A stretch of DNA of 64,000 nucleotides. Origin: Rhodospirillaceae bacterium. Its GTDB lineage: Bacteria; Pseudomonadota; Alphaproteobacteria; Rhodospirillales; UBA2165. Shown piece after piece: positions 43,752 to 53,527 of the stretch; within the stretch, counting starts at the first letter, position 1; every line of letters starts with the position of its first letter. The notes below the pieces were generated by a model. It was not told the DNA's origin. It made no database searches and saw only the letters and a program-made list of their open reading frames with translations. The stretch lies in assembly GCA_947467145.1 (NCBI GenBank), contig CANIGJ010000020.1, positions 1 to 64,000 of the forward strand. The letters run 5' to 3'. The position numbers and the translations under genes are program-made.

Positions 43752-44825
43752 TTATGGGGTGATCGCGACCTTGAAGACACCGTCGCGCTGATTGGCGAAG
43801 AGGTCATAGGCTTCTTCGATGTCATCCAGCTTGAAGCGATGCGTAACCAACGCGCTCAGATCGACTCGTCCCGATTCGATGATCGACATGAGGCGACGCA
43901 TACGCTCGTTGCCGCCCGGACACAGCGACGTCACGATCGTATGATCGCCGAGACCTGCGGCGAAGGCATCCAAAGGAATCTTCAGATCCGAAGAAAAGAC
44001 GCCAAGGCTCGACAACGTCCCGCCCGGCCTGAGAACTCTGAGGCAGGCTTCAAAGGTCGCCTGTGTTCCCAGCGCCTCGATTGCGACATCGACGCCGCGC
44101 CCATCGGTAAGCCGGATGATCTCATCTACGGGATTGACCCGGCTGAAGTCGATAACATGATCGGCGCCCAGACGAGGGGCCATCTCGGGACGCTCCGGCA
44201 ACCTATCGACCGCGATAATCGCCGACGCGCCAAGCAGCCGCGCGCCGGCCGTCACGCACAGCCCAATGGGTCCCTGCGCAAAGACCACGACGACATCGCC
44301 GATCTTGATGCCGCCCTTTTCGGCGCCGCCAAACCCGGTGGACATGATGTCCGGACACATCAGCACCTGCTCGTCACTGAGAGCGTCGGGCACCGGCGCC
44401 AGGTTTCCCATCGCATCGGGAACAAGCACATATTCGGCCTGGCAGCCGTCGATTGTATTGCCGAATTTCCAGCCGCCCATCGATTTCCAGCCGTGGCGGG
44501 TGCCGGGCCCATCCTGGGACGCTCGGCCGCACTGGCAAGCATTGCTGTATCCACTCGGCGTGATGGCGCCCGCGATCACCCGTTGGCCTTTGTTGAACCC
44601 CGTAACGGCGGCACCGAGTTTCTCGATGATTCCCACCGGCTCGTGGCCGATGGTGAGTCCTTTCGCGACAGGATATTCGCCCTTCAGGATATGGACGTCC
44701 GTGCCGCACATCGTGGTCGTGGTGATTCTAATCAACGCATCCAACGGACCCACATCCGGGATCGGCTTGTCATCCAGAACGATGCGACCGGGTTCGACGA
44801 AGACGGCGGCTTTCATTTTTGTCAT
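43752..44825 (-). CDS. Zinc-dependent alcohol dehydrogenase family protein
   Basis: 357 residues of the medium-chain dehydrogenase fold. Catalytic zinc ligands: Cys in TTMCGTDVH, the His-Glu in IGHEPVG, and Asp in CPDIMSTGF. The NAD(P)-binding region is VVVFAQGPIGLCVTAGARLLG. The structural-zinc lobe has only CQCG of the usual four Cys, as in tetrameric bacterial secondary-alcohol dehydrogenases. The start at 44825 has an AGGA site and lies inside the 3' end of the P-type ATPase gene, a 56-bp same-strand overlap that couples them. Confidence 0.9.
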   Translation of the reverse strand: MTKMKAAVFVEPGRIVLDDKPIPDVGPLDALIRITTTTMCGTDVHILKGEYPVAKGLTIGHEPVGIIEKLGAAVTGFNKGQRVIAGAITPSGYSNACQCGRASQDGPGTRHGWKSMGGWKFGNTIDGCQAEYVLVPDAMGNLAPVPDALSDEQVLMCPDIMSTGFGGAEKGGIKIGDVVVVFAQGPIGLCVTAGARLLGASAIIAVDRLPERPEMAPRLGADHVIDFSRVNPVDEIIRLTDGRGVDVAIEALGTQATFEACLRVLRPGGTLSSLGVFSSDLKIPLDAFAAGLGDHTIVTSLCPGGNERMRRLMSIIESGRVDLSALVTHRFKLDDIEEAYDLFANQRDGVFKVAITP

Positions 44826-47379
44826 TGTTTGTTCCTAAAAATCCGCGCAACAGCGGCTTGAGATTTTCCAGCACCACAAGAACCGTCACCCCGGCTCCGA
44901 GCGTGAGCGCCAGATCGCCGGGGTGTAGAGGCCCGAACCGGAACAAGTCGCTCCCAGCAGGCCAAATCAACGTGACGGCAAGCATCACAGCAACTATGGG
45001 AAGAATGAAAGCCAGCGTGCGGTTTGGGCGTCGGATCGCCTTAACCAACGAAGCCCCCGCGGACCGGTTCACGAAAATCAAGCCGACGATGGAAATGATC
45101 AATGAAAAGAAGGTCAGCGCACGTACTTCGTTTTCCGCCATACCATATTGCGACGATACGACGAAAATCGCCGCGACCAGGATAAAAGTCAGTGTACCCT
45201 GCAACAGGCTCCAGACGATCATCGAGCGGGAAAATAGCGGCTCCGCCGGATCACGCGGTGGGCGCTGCATCACATCGTCTTCTTCGGTTTCAGCCTCAAA
45301 CACGAGGGAGCAGACCGGATCGATTACCATTTCGAGGAACGCGATATGCATCGGTCCAAACAGGATCGGCAGGCCGGTCATAAGCGGTAAAAGCGCGAGC
45401 CCGGCAATTGGCATATGGACGGCGAGAATGAAACTCATCGCCTTGCGCAAATTGTCATAAATCCGACGACCGAGCCGAATCGTCGTGACGATCGAGCCGA
45501 AATCGTCATTCAGGAGAACGATCGACGATGCTTCGCGCGCAACGTCCGTGCCGCGTCCGCCCATCGCGATGCCGATATGCGCCGCCTTCAGCGACGGTGC
45601 GTCATTCACGCCGTCGCCGGTCATCGCGACGATTTCGCCGTTCGCCTTCAGCGCCTCAACGATCCGCAGTTTCTGTTCGGGCATGATGCGCGCGAAAACG
45701 CTCGCCGTCTTCACGCGGGCGGCGAGTTCGATGCCGCTCAACGCCTCAAGCTCATCGCCCGTGACGAGGTCTTTCCCGTCGAGCCCCGCCTGACGGGCGA
45801 TGACGCGGGCCGTCGCCGGATAATCCCCGGTGATCATGATCACCCGGATACCCGCCGTTTGGCATTCCCTCACGGCCGCCGGCACGCTCTGGCGCAACGG
45901 ATCGGAGAACCCGACCAACCCGATAAATTCGAAAGCGAAATCCAATTGGGACTCCGGAAGCTCCGTCCCCCGGAACGATGCGCGCGCGACGCCAAGAACG
46001 CGTAATCCTGCCGCCGCCATCGCGTCCACGGAACGCGTTATTTCGGCCCGCGCCTCTGAAGGCAGGCGACAAAGTAACGCGATCGCTTCAGGCGCCCCCT
46101 TCGCCGCAACAAGTGTTTCGTCTCCAGACGTCCAAACCTGCGACATGGCGAGCAATTTTGGCCGCAGCGCATAAGCTCTGACCATCTTGCGAGCCGGCAC
46201 GGATATCGGCGATGTCGGTAGCGGATCCGGCCGCGCCAGCGCGTGAAAAGCCTTCTCCATGGGGTCGAAAGGCACGAGAGCGCTTGCAAGCACGCCGCAC
46301 GCGATCAAGTCATGAAATTCCCGTGGCAGAGATACGCCGTGATCGTTGACCTCGAGCGCCGCGCCGCCCGAAAGTCGTATCTCCGCAATCGTCATGCGGT
46401 TCTGGGTAAGTGTGCCGGTCTTATCCGTGCACAGAACAGTCGCCGAACCGAGCGTTTCGATTGCGGTGGCGCGGCGGGTCAGCACACGAGCCTTTGAAAT
46501 CCGCCACGCCCCCATGGCCATGAACACGGCCAGAACGACGGGGAACTCCTCGGGCAACATGGACATGCCAACCGCAATTCCAGCGAGAATCGCGTCGAGC
46601 CAACCACCGCGCAAGATGCCAAAGAGCAAGAATACGAGGGCACTTACCATCCCGCCGACGAGGGCGAATATGGCGACGAGTTTGCGTGTTTGCGTTTGCA
46701 ACCTGGGCACCGTCGCCGTGAGGGTTCCCAACGATTTGCCGATTCTTCCGATTTCGCTCCCGGCGCCGGTCGCGACGACCTCGCCGATACCCGATCCCCG
46801 CACAATCAAAGAACCTGAGAAAACAAAGGGAAGCTCGTCGCCACCCGGTCGCGGCCTTTCTCCGAACGAACCATGTTCCGTTGATTTACGAACAGGCATC
46901 GACTCGCCGGTCAGCAGAGATTCATCGGCCTGGAGATCATGAGCATCGACGAGTTGTGCGTCGGCTGGCACGCGGTCGCCCTCCGCAAGAACGATTAAAT
47001 CCCCACGCACGACCTCGCGCCCCGCGATCCTTACGCGTTTGCCGTCTCGGATAACCAGAGCACGAGGGCTGGACAGATCCCGCAGTGCCTCCAGAACGCG
47101 TTCGGTTCGCGCCTCTTGTACGACCGTGATCACCACCGACAGAAAAGCGAAAGCCAGGAGAATGAGCGCTTCCCGTACATCACCAAGCGCGAGATAGACG
47201 ATGCCTCCGCCAATCAACAAGGCCAGCATCGGTTCGCGAATAACTTCGAGAATGAGCCTAAACGGCGTGCGTCGATTAGACTGAGGGAGTTCGTTGGCGC
47301 CGTCGCGCGTTAAACGCACCTCCGCCTCGACTCGGCTGAGTCCTGACGAATAAGGCGACGATGGTGACGTGTTGGGCAT
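44770..47379 (-). CDS. Cation-transporting P-type ATPase
   Basis: 869 residues. Actuator motif LLTGESMPV, phosphorylation site CTDKTGTLTQNRM, hinge MTGDGVNDAPSLKAAHIGIAM, and about ten membrane helices. Helix 4 reads MLPEEFPVVLAVFMA where calcium pumps usually have PEGLP; helix 6 reads AFLEMVIDPVCSLVFEAE. It belongs to the P2/P3-like group, but the PEEFP variant makes the ion uncertain (Ca2+, Mg2+ or H+ are candidates). Its last 56 bp overlap the alcohol dehydrogenase start. No metal regulator is adjacent. Confidence 0.9.
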   Translation of the reverse strand: MPNTSPSSPYSSGLSRVEAEVRLTRDGANELPQSNRRTPFRLILEVIREPMLALLIGGGIVYLALGDVREALILLAFAFLSVVITVVQEARTERVLEALRDLSSPRALVIRDGKRVRIAGREVVRGDLIVLAEGDRVPADAQLVDAHDLQADESLLTGESMPVRKSTEHGSFGERPRPGGDELPFVFSGSLIVRGSGIGEVVATGAGSEIGRIGKSLGTLTATVPRLQTQTRKLVAIFALVGGMVSALVFLLFGILRGGWLDAILAGIAVGMSMLPEEFPVVLAVFMAMGAWRISKARVLTRRATAIETLGSATVLCTDKTGTLTQNRMTIAEIRLSGGAALEVNDHGVSLPREFHDLIACGVLASALVPFDPMEKAFHALARPDPLPTSPISVPARKMVRAYALRPKLLAMSQVWTSGDETLVAAKGAPEAIALLCRLPSEARAEITRSVDAMAAAGLRVLGVARASFRGTELPESQLDFAFEFIGLVGFSDPLRQSVPAAVRECQTAGIRVIMITGDYPATARVIARQAGLDGKDLVTGDELEALSGIELAARVKTASVFARIMPEQKLRIVEALKANGEIVAMTGDGVNDAPSLKAAHIGIAMGGRGTDVAREASSIVLLNDDFGSIVTTIRLGRRIYDNLRKAMSFILAVHMPIAGLALLPLMTGLPILFGPMHIAFLEMVIDPVCSLVFEAETEEDDVMQRPPRDPAEPLFSRSMIVWSLLQGTLTFILVAAIFVVSSQYGMAENEVRALTFFSLIISIVGLIFVNRSAGASLVKAIRRPNRTLAFILPIVAVMLAVTLIWPAGSDLFRFGPLHPGDLALTLGAGVTVLVVLENLKPLLRGFLGTNNDKNESRRLRRTRSHRSG

Positions 47380-47511
47380 TAGCCCTTAAAGGCACTCGCT
47401 CATTTTTGTCGTCGATTTCAGCTCTTGGGCATGCAGCGGCTATCCTGGTGGATCGGGGGAAAATAGATGTTCTCTTTTGGACAGACGGGGGCATGGATTC
47501 CTGCACCAACG

Positions 47512-47540
47512 AAAAAGGCCGGGTCTTGCGACCCGGCCTT
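47512..47540 (-). terminator. Rho-independent terminator of the oppD/oppF-like pair
   Basis: On the minus strand, AAGGCCGGGTC-GCAA-GACCCGGCCTT is followed by a T-run, 25 bp after the stop of the second ABC ATPase gene. The rest of 47380-47564 has no gene I can support. Confidence 0.85.
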
Positions 47541-47564
47541 CGTGTTTCGATTGAAGCGGAAAGC

Positions 47565-48590
47565 TTATTCCGCCGCCTGCTGGGTTGCCGGCGGATAGAG
47601 GTGGCATTCCAGCTTGATGCCGTTGACCGTCGTCTGCTCCGGGCGAACCTTGCTGCAGACATCCATGACGCGCGCGCAGCGCGGATGAAAGGCGCACCCG
47701 GTCGGCGGATCGAGCGGGTTCGGGAAGCCGCGGCCCATGGCGATTTCGGGCACGTCCTGCGTCGGATCCGGCGTCAGGAACGAGTCCAGCAGTGCGCGGG
47801 TATACGGATGCTTCGGATCGTTGAAGATCTGATCCTTCGGGCCGTATTCGATCAGGCGGCCGAGATACATCACCGCAACCGTGTCGGCCAGATGCTCGAC
47901 GACGGCGAGGTTATGGCTGATGAAGACGTAGGTCAGGTTGAGCTCGTCGCGCAGATCCTGCAGCAGGTTCAAGATGTGCGCCTGCACCGACACGTCGAGC
48001 GCGGAGGTCGGCTCGTCGCACACCAGGATTTCCGGCTTCATCACCAGGGCGCGCGCAATGGCGACACGCTGGCGCTGACCGCCCGAAAGCTGGCTCGGAT
48101 AGGAGTGGACGAGACGCTTGGGCATCTCGCACATTTCCAGCACTTCTTCGACGCGTTTACGTTGCGATTCCGCATCCCCGATATTGTGGACCTTGAGCGG
48201 CAGCGAGACGATCGATTCGATGGTCTTGCGCGGGTTCAACGAGGAGTACGGATCCTGGAAGACCGGCTGCACATGGCGGGCGATCTGACGGATGTCGACC
48301 TCGTTGATCGGCATCCCTTCCATGAAGATCTCGCCCGAACTCGGCTGCAATAGACCCAGCAGCATCTTGGCGAGCGTGGTCTTGCCGCAACCCGACTCGC
48401 CGACAACGGCAAGCACTTCACCGCGCCGGACTTTCAGCGAGATGTTCTGGACGGCCCTGAGCGTTTTCTTTTCCGAGAAGAAGCCCTTGCCGACCAGGAA
48501 GGTGCGGCCGACGTCACGGCATTCGAGCGGAAATTCGGTGGTGTATTGGCCGCTAGCCTGGGCGGCGCCCGCGATTGTCTGGGTACTCAT
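47565..48590 (-). CDS. Peptide/nickel ABC transporter ATP-binding protein (OppF/DppF type)
   Basis: 341 residues from [11 protein letters not shown]. Walker A is [14 protein letters not shown], the ABC signature QLSGGQRQRVAIARAL, Walker B ILVCDEPTSALD and the switch His lies in FISHNL. The C-terminal oligopeptide-transporter extension with CAFHPRCARVMDVC is present. The start overlaps the stop of the OppD-like gene (ATGA). These proteins power uptake of peptides or similar solutes. No permease or binding protein gene accompanies the pair here. Confidence 0.93.
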   Translation of the reverse strand: MSTQTIAGAAQASGQYTTEFPLECRDVGRTFLVGKGFFSEKKTLRAVQNISLKVRRGEVLAVVGESGCGKTTLAKMLLGLLQPSSGEIFMEGMPINEVDIRQIARHVQPVFQDPYSSLNPRKTIESIVSLPLKVHNIGDAESQRKRVEEVLEMCEMPKRLVHSYPSQLSGGQRQRVAIARALVMKPEILVCDEPTSALDVSVQAHILNLLQDLRDELNLTYVFISHNLAVVEHLADTVAVMYLGRLIEYGPKDQIFNDPKHPYTRALLDSFLTPDPTQDVPEIAMGRGFPNPLDPPTGCAFHPRCARVMDVCSKVRPEQTTVNGIKLECHLYPPATQQAAE

Positions 48591-49618
48591 GACGCCTCCG
48601 ACAGGATCTGGACTTGTGCTTGCTTGGCGCATTCCTCGACCGACATGATGCAGCGATAGCCACGGCCTTCGCCGAGCGTGTTCATCGCGATTTCAGCACC
48701 GACCTCGCATTCGGGACGGATGCTGGCACAACGGTTGCGGAACAGGCAGCCTTCCATGTCGCCGACCAGCGACGGAACGATACCCGGGATCGAACCCAAG
48801 CGACCACCGTTGAGGGCGGCCTTGCCCGGAGTCGGGATGCAGGCCATCAGCCCCTGCGTGTAAGGATGCGTGGGCTGGGTGAAGACTTCCATCGCCGTAC
48901 CGGTCTCGACGAACTTACCGGCATACATGACGGCGACCTGATCGGCGACGCGGGCGACGACGCCCAAATCGTGCGTGATCAGGATCATCGCCGTGTTGAA
49001 TTCCTTCTGCAACGAATGAAGGGTATTCAGGATCTGCGCCTGGATCGTCACGTCGAGAGCGGTCGTCGGCTCGTCGGCGATGATCAGGGCCGGATCGCAC
49101 ATGAGCATCATGGCGATCATGATGCGCTGGCGCAGGCCGCCCGAAAGCTGATGCGGGAACTGGATCAGACGGCTCTTGGCGGCGGTGATGCCGACCTTGT
49201 CGAGCAGGAAGATCGCGCGTTCATGCGCTTCCTTGCGGCCGCCCTTGCCATGCTGAATGTAGACTTCTTCCATCTGGTCGCCGACGCGGTAGACCGGATT
49301 GAGCGACGTCATCGGATCCTGGAAGATCATCGACATGCGGTCGCCGCGCAGCGTGTTGAACTGGGCTTCGTTCATCGCCAACATATTGGCGCCCTGAAGC
49401 TCCATTTTGTCGGCGGTGAGCTTGGCCTTCTTCGGCAGCAAGTTCATGAGTGCCAGCGCGGTGATCGATTTACCGCAGCCGGACTCGCCGACGATGCAAA
49501 GCGTTTCCCCCTGGTTGACATGGAAACTGATGCCGGAGACGGCATGCAGCGTGCCGGCGGGCACTCCGATATCAACTTTCAAGTTCTGAACATCGATGAC
49601 TTTTTGTTTTGTCGTCAT
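48587..49618 (-). CDS. Peptide/nickel ABC transporter ATP-binding protein (OppD/DppD type)
   Basis: 343 residues. Walker [17 protein letters not shown], signature [16 protein letters not shown], Walker [15 protein letters not shown] and the switch His in LITHDLGVV are intact. The C-terminal extension has [17 protein letters not shown], typical of OppD. It is the first gene of a two-gene operon, and the 513 bp upstream contain no permease. The transporter partners must be encoded elsewhere or the operon has been cut by rearrangement. Confidence 0.93.
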   Translation of the reverse strand: MTTKQKVIDVQNLKVDIGVPAGTLHAVSGISFHVNQGETLCIVGESGCGKSITALALMNLLPKKAKLTADKMELQGANMLAMNEAQFNTLRGDRMSMIFQDPMTSLNPVYRVGDQMEEVYIQHGKGGRKEAHERAIFLLDKVGITAAKSRLIQFPHQLSGGLRQRIMIAMMLMCDPALIIADEPTTALDVTIQAQILNTLHSLQKEFNTAMILITHDLGVVARVADQVAVMYAGKFVETGTAMEVFTQPTHPYTQGLMACIPTPGKAALNGGRLGSIPGIVPSLVGDMEGCLFRNRCASIRPECEVGAEIAMNTLGEGRGYRCIMSVEECAKQAQVQILSEAS

Positions 49619-50131
49619 GGTGTCTTCTCAGCGTTCACGATTAACTCCCTCGATTTGCCCCCACGCCCAAAAACATTACGGACGTGTGACGCTGTAGGCC
49701 TGTGACGGCGACAGCGGACAATAGCTTTCTCCTAAGATCGGATCAAATGCCCCCGCACGCTCGATGTCTGCACATCTCGCGATCCACAATTGCGAAGCCA
49801 ATTAAATGGCCGATTACAGCAAAATTGTGCCCGAACGGCATCTTGAGCGCAGAAATTACCGCCCCCGTTCGCCGGCGATAGATCGCCGGAGTGTGCCTGC
49901 ACGTTTCGGTACAAGGGTCCCTCCCTCGGTCCCAGTGGATTCCTGGATCGCTTCTTAGCTACCCAACAGTTGGTCTTATTTTTCGACCGACTTTTTTTCC
50001 GGTCCGCGGGTTTATCCCCGCCTCCCAAATCTGACAAAAGAAATACCATAAGCAGATTGGCATTTATAGCGGAAATGGCCCAATAGTCCCGCTGAGCGGA
50101 ACAAAACAGCCCCTTGGACGCTAAAAACCTA
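49619..50131. other. Long intergenic region without a supported gene
   Basis: About 513 bp between the ABC ATPase pair and the SDR gene. A 105-codon minus-strand frame (49732-50049) has no domain, no good ribosome site and an unlikely composition, so I do not call it. The region presumably holds the promoter of the ABC pair near its left end. I see no repeats or RNA gene. Confidence 0.5.
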
Positions 50132-50842
50132 TCAAGCGAAAGGTTCTGACCAGGACCGCAAATCGACCTCGAAGGTCCAGCAATTCCGCGGTTGCGAATG
50201 GGTCAGGTAAACCACTTCCGCCAGCGCCGTGGGATCGACCACGGCACCCTTGGCGACCATGTCCGGATTGGCGTTCGGCCCCTGGATCGTCGCTTCCACC
50301 GCCATATGGGCGACGTGGATGCCGCTGGGCGCCAGTTCGCGGGCCAGGCACTCGGCCACCGACCGCACGCCGGCCTTGGCGGAGCCGAAGGCCGTGAATT
50401 TGGCTAGCCCTCGCCGTCCGCCCCGCCCACCGATGAAGATGATCGAGCCGGCGCCACGCGGCAGCATATGACGCGCCGCCTCGCGCCCGGTCAGAAAGCC
50501 CCCCAAGGTGATCGTGCGCCACTGGCTTTCCATATCGGCGACCGTCAGATCGAGCAGATCCTTCACGACGCGCCCATTGACGTTGTGCACCGCGACCGCG
50601 ATCGGACCGACGCCTTTCTCGACATCGGCAAACAAGGTCTTCATGGCGTCTTCGTTGGTGACGTCGACCTTGAAGGCTTTTGCCGTCACGCCACCCTTCG
50701 ACAATTCCGCGGCCAGGGCGGTCACCCGATCCAGATTGCGTGCGGCGAGCGCCAGATCGTAGCCCTCGGCCGCGAACTTCTTGGCGAGCGCGGTGCCGAG
50801 CCCGGGGCCGGCGCCGACGATGAGTGCTGTTTTGCCGGCCAT
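50132..50842 (-). CDS. SDR-family protein with Phe at the catalytic Tyr position
   Basis: 236 residues of the classical short-chain dehydrogenase fold: cofactor loop LIVGAGPGLGTALAKKF, HNVNGR in place of NNAG, and SIIFIGGRGGRRG before the active-site helix. The catalytic YxxxK reads FGSAK (TAFGSAKAGVRS), so the usual proton donor Tyr is Phe. It may have altered or no redox activity. It follows the TPP-enzyme gene by 10 bp on the same strand and is probably its operon partner. Confidence 0.8.
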   Translation of the reverse strand: MAGKTALIVGAGPGLGTALAKKFAAEGYDLALAARNLDRVTALAAELSKGGVTAKAFKVDVTNEDAMKTLFADVEKGVGPIAVAVHNVNGRVVKDLLDLTVADMESQWRTITLGGFLTGREAARHMLPRGAGSIIFIGGRGGRRGLAKFTAFGSAKAGVRSVAECLARELAPSGIHVAHMAVEATIQGPNANPDMVAKGAVVDPTALAEVVYLTHSQPRNCWTFEVDLRSWSEPFA

Positions 50843-50852
50843 GATGCTTCCT

Positions 50853-52484
50853 CTATTTCAACGGACGTGCGTGCGTGAAGTCATAGCCTTCCTTGACGAT
50901 GCATTCGATCAAGGCCGGCGTGCCGCTTTCGGTGACCTTCTTCGCTTCGGCCAAAGCCGCCGGGAAGTCGGCTGCCTTTTCGACGCGGAAGCCGCGCACC
51001 CCGAAGGCATTGGCGAAGTCGCGATAATTGCCGCCGACATCCATCGTGTTCCACTTCTCGGTGGAAATCAGCAAGGTGTCGCGCTCGGCCGCCATTACGC
51101 CATTATTGAACACGATGGTCAGGATCGGGATGGAGTTGCGCGACGCGGTTTCGATATCCATGCCGACCATGCCGATCGCCGCATCGCCCATCACATTGAT
51201 GCAGAGCTTGTCAGGCGCGGCCATCTTGGCGCCCATGGCGAGACCGAGACCGTGGCCGAGCTGGGTCGATTTACCCCAACCCATATAGCCGCCCGGCGCC
51301 GTGGTTTCCCAGAACGGCAGGACCTGTTCGCGTGGGGATCCGGAATCGTGAGTAATGATGGTCTTGGCCGGATCGACGCCCTTCAACAGATCGCGCACGA
51401 TGCGGTACTGGTTGATCGGGACCTCTTCTGACGAGAGCTGCGGCGCCCATTCCTTGAGCCAGGCGTCTTTCGCTTCCTTCACGTCACTGCGCGTGTTGGG
51501 CTTCTTCGCACCTTGCGCCTTCAGCACATCGAGCAGGCCGCTCAACACCAATTTCGCATCGCCCAGGATGCCGAGTGTGGCCGGATAATCCTTATTGATG
51601 TCTTCGGCATTATTGGTCGCGTGGATCACATTCTTGCCGGCCGGCATGTTCGGATTGAACGGCGAGGTCGTCAGGCTGGTGCCGACGGCGAGGATCGTAT
51701 CGGCCTGCTTCAGATAGTCCGCCATCGGGCGCGGCTGATTGACCGCCGAGCCGCCAAGCGACAGCGGATGGTTTTCGGGAAAGCCGCTCTTGCCCGGATT
51801 GGTCGTCATGACCGGCAGGTTCAACAGCTCGGCCAGTTCGATAAGCTCGGCGGTGGCTTCGGCCCGCAACACGCCGGCGCCGGCCCAGATCATCGGGTGC
51901 TTGGCGTCTTGCAGCATCTTCACCGCCTTGGCGACGGCGGCGCGGTCCGGCTCGGCGCGCAGGCGCTCGACCGGCGTGTAATCGATCTCGCCTTTGAATT
52001 CCTGGGTCCAGACTTCCTGCGCGATTTCCAGCAGTACGGGGCCCGGACGGCCGTTGCGCATCATGTGATAGGCGCGCCGCAGCGTCGCGGGCAGCCATTT
52101 GGCGTCGCTGACCTTGGTCGCCCATTTGGTGACGTGGCGGAAATTGTCGACTGCGTTGAATACCGGGGCGACATATTCGCGTCCGTTCGATGTGCCGGCC
52201 GTGATGATCAGCACGGGCACCGCCTCGGCGAAGGCCTGCGCCGCACCCGGGAAGGTGTTTTCGATACCGGGGCCGGACTGTGCAGCGAACACGCCGATCT
52301 TCTTGCCCAGGGTGGTACGCGAATAGCCGTCGGCGATGGACACGCCCACGCGTTCCTGGCGCGGCAGGATGCTGCGGATATCAATCTTGGCGCAGGCCTC
52401 GATCAGCGGATTGCGCGGATAGGCCACGATGAACTCGGTCCCCTCGCGCCGTAGAATCTCCGCCAGTACGTCAGCTCCGTCCAT
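50853..52484 (-). CDS. Thiamine-diphosphate enzyme of the acetolactate-synthase type
   Basis: 543 residues from MDGADVLAEILRREGTEFI. The three ThDP-enzyme domains are recognisable: the N-terminal PYR domain with QERVGVSIADGYSR, the central domain with PMIWAGAGVLRAEA and the C-terminal PP domain with MGDAAIGMVGMDIETA and FNNGVMAAE. The Glu of the PYR domain is in PRQERVGVS. It probably decarboxylates or ligates a 2-keto acid or acyl-CoA; substrate not identifiable. It precedes the SDR gene. Confidence 0.85.
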   Translation of the reverse strand: MDGADVLAEILRREGTEFIVAYPRNPLIEACAKIDIRSILPRQERVGVSIADGYSRTTLGKKIGVFAAQSGPGIENTFPGAAQAFAEAVPVLIITAGTSNGREYVAPVFNAVDNFRHVTKWATKVSDAKWLPATLRRAYHMMRNGRPGPVLLEIAQEVWTQEFKGEIDYTPVERLRAEPDRAAVAKAVKMLQDAKHPMIWAGAGVLRAEATAELIELAELLNLPVMTTNPGKSGFPENHPLSLGGSAVNQPRPMADYLKQADTILAVGTSLTTSPFNPNMPAGKNVIHATNNAEDINKDYPATLGILGDAKLVLSGLLDVLKAQGAKKPNTRSDVKEAKDAWLKEWAPQLSSEEVPINQYRIVRDLLKGVDPAKTIITHDSGSPREQVLPFWETTAPGGYMGWGKSTQLGHGLGLAMGAKMAAPDKLCINVMGDAAIGMVGMDIETASRNSIPILTIVFNNGVMAAERDTLLISTEKWNTMDVGGNYRDFANAFGVRGFRVEKAADFPAALAEAKKVTESGTPALIECIVKEGYDFTHARPLK

Positions 52485-52699
52485 GATTTCCTCCCCATTC
52501 GTAACGTTCACATGATCTTGTCGCGGCGGGCCCCCATTTCGTCAAGCACCAGCAAATCCGCGCCCTTCCCTGCGCCACGTCATAAATCCGTCGCATGAGT
52601 GAAATCTGGCTGTCGCGCCAACGACATTCGCCTGTCGCGCAAACCTGAAAAAACGGCGGGCAGTTGACGTAAATCCATATTTTGCGGGGGAACCGCTGC

Positions 52700-53527
52700 A
52701 TGTCCCAAAATATCGCCCACAAGGTTGCCGAAACCATCGGATCGGTGTCCAAGGATAGCGACCTGATCGTCCGGCTGGCGGACAGCGAACGCGAAGTCGA
52801 TGCGGCCCAAGCGCTGCGCTATCGCGTCTTTTACGAAAACATGGGCGCCCAGCCGACGGCCGAGGCGCGCAACCTGGAACGCGACTTCGACGCGTTCGAC
52901 CCGATTTGCGATCACCTGCTGATCATCGACCGTTCGGCCGGCGCGGGCGCCAACAAAGTCGTCGGCACCTATCGTCTGATGCGCGCGGGCCGCGCCCAGG
53001 CGGCGCTCGGCTTCTACTCCGACTCCGAATTCGACCTGTCGCGCTTACGCAACTATCCGGGCGAGCATCTGGAACTGGGCCGCTCCTGCGTCGATCCCGA
53101 GTATCGCTCGCGCGCCGTCCTGCAACTTCTGTGGAAAGGCATCTCCGACTATCTCGTCGCCAACGACATCACCTTGATGTTCGGTTGCGCGAGCTTCCCG
53201 GGCACCAACCTCAACGACATGGCGCAGGCCTTGTCGATGTTACACCACAATCACCTGGCTTCGGACGCTTGGCGCCCCGTGGCGCACCCCGATCGCTACG
53301 TGCCGATGAACCTGCTGCCGGCCGAGAACGTCGATGCACGCCGTGCCCTGCGCGAAATCCCGCCGCTGATCAAAGGCTACCTCAGGATCGGTGGCGTGAT
53401 CGGCGACGGCGCAGTGATCGATCCCGAGTTCAACACCGTCGACGTCTGCCTGCTGGTCGAAAGCCATCTCGTCCCGGGCCGGTACGTGCGCCACTACACC
53501 AATGCGGCCATGGAGCAATACGCGTGA
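52700..53527 (+). CDS. olsB: L-ornithine N-alpha-acyltransferase OlsB
   Basis: OlsB transfers a 3-hydroxyacyl group from ACP to ornithine, making lyso-ornithine lipid. The 275-residue GNAT/hemolysin-like domain has ALRYRVFYENMGA, DFDAFDPICDHLLIID, VVGTYRLMR, HLELGRSCVDPEYRSR and GCASFPG. Start ATG 52700 follows GCGGGGGAA. The C-terminal part LIKGYLRIGGVIGDGAVIDPEFNTVDVCLLV is typical of the family. Its stop overlaps the olsA start (GTGA), giving a two-gene ornithine-lipid operon. Such lipids contain no phosphate and often rise under phosphate limitation. Confidence 0.9.
   Translation: MSQNIAHKVAETIGSVSKDSDLIVRLADSEREVDAAQALRYRVFYENMGAQPTAEARNLERDFDAFDPICDHLLIIDRSAGAGANKVVGTYRLMRAGRAQAALGFYSDSEFDLSRLRNYPGEHLELGRSCVDPEYRSRAVLQLLWKGISDYLVANDITLMFGCASFPGTNLNDMAQALSMLHHNHLASDAWRPVAHPDRYVPMNLLPAENVDARRALREIPPLIKGYLRIGGVIGDGAVIDPEFNTVDVCLLVESHLVPGRYVRHYTNAAMEQYA

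Noticed and set aside
49732-50049. 105-codon minus-strand frame in the long intergenic region
   Set aside because: No domain, no ribosome site, and composition unlike a folded protein.
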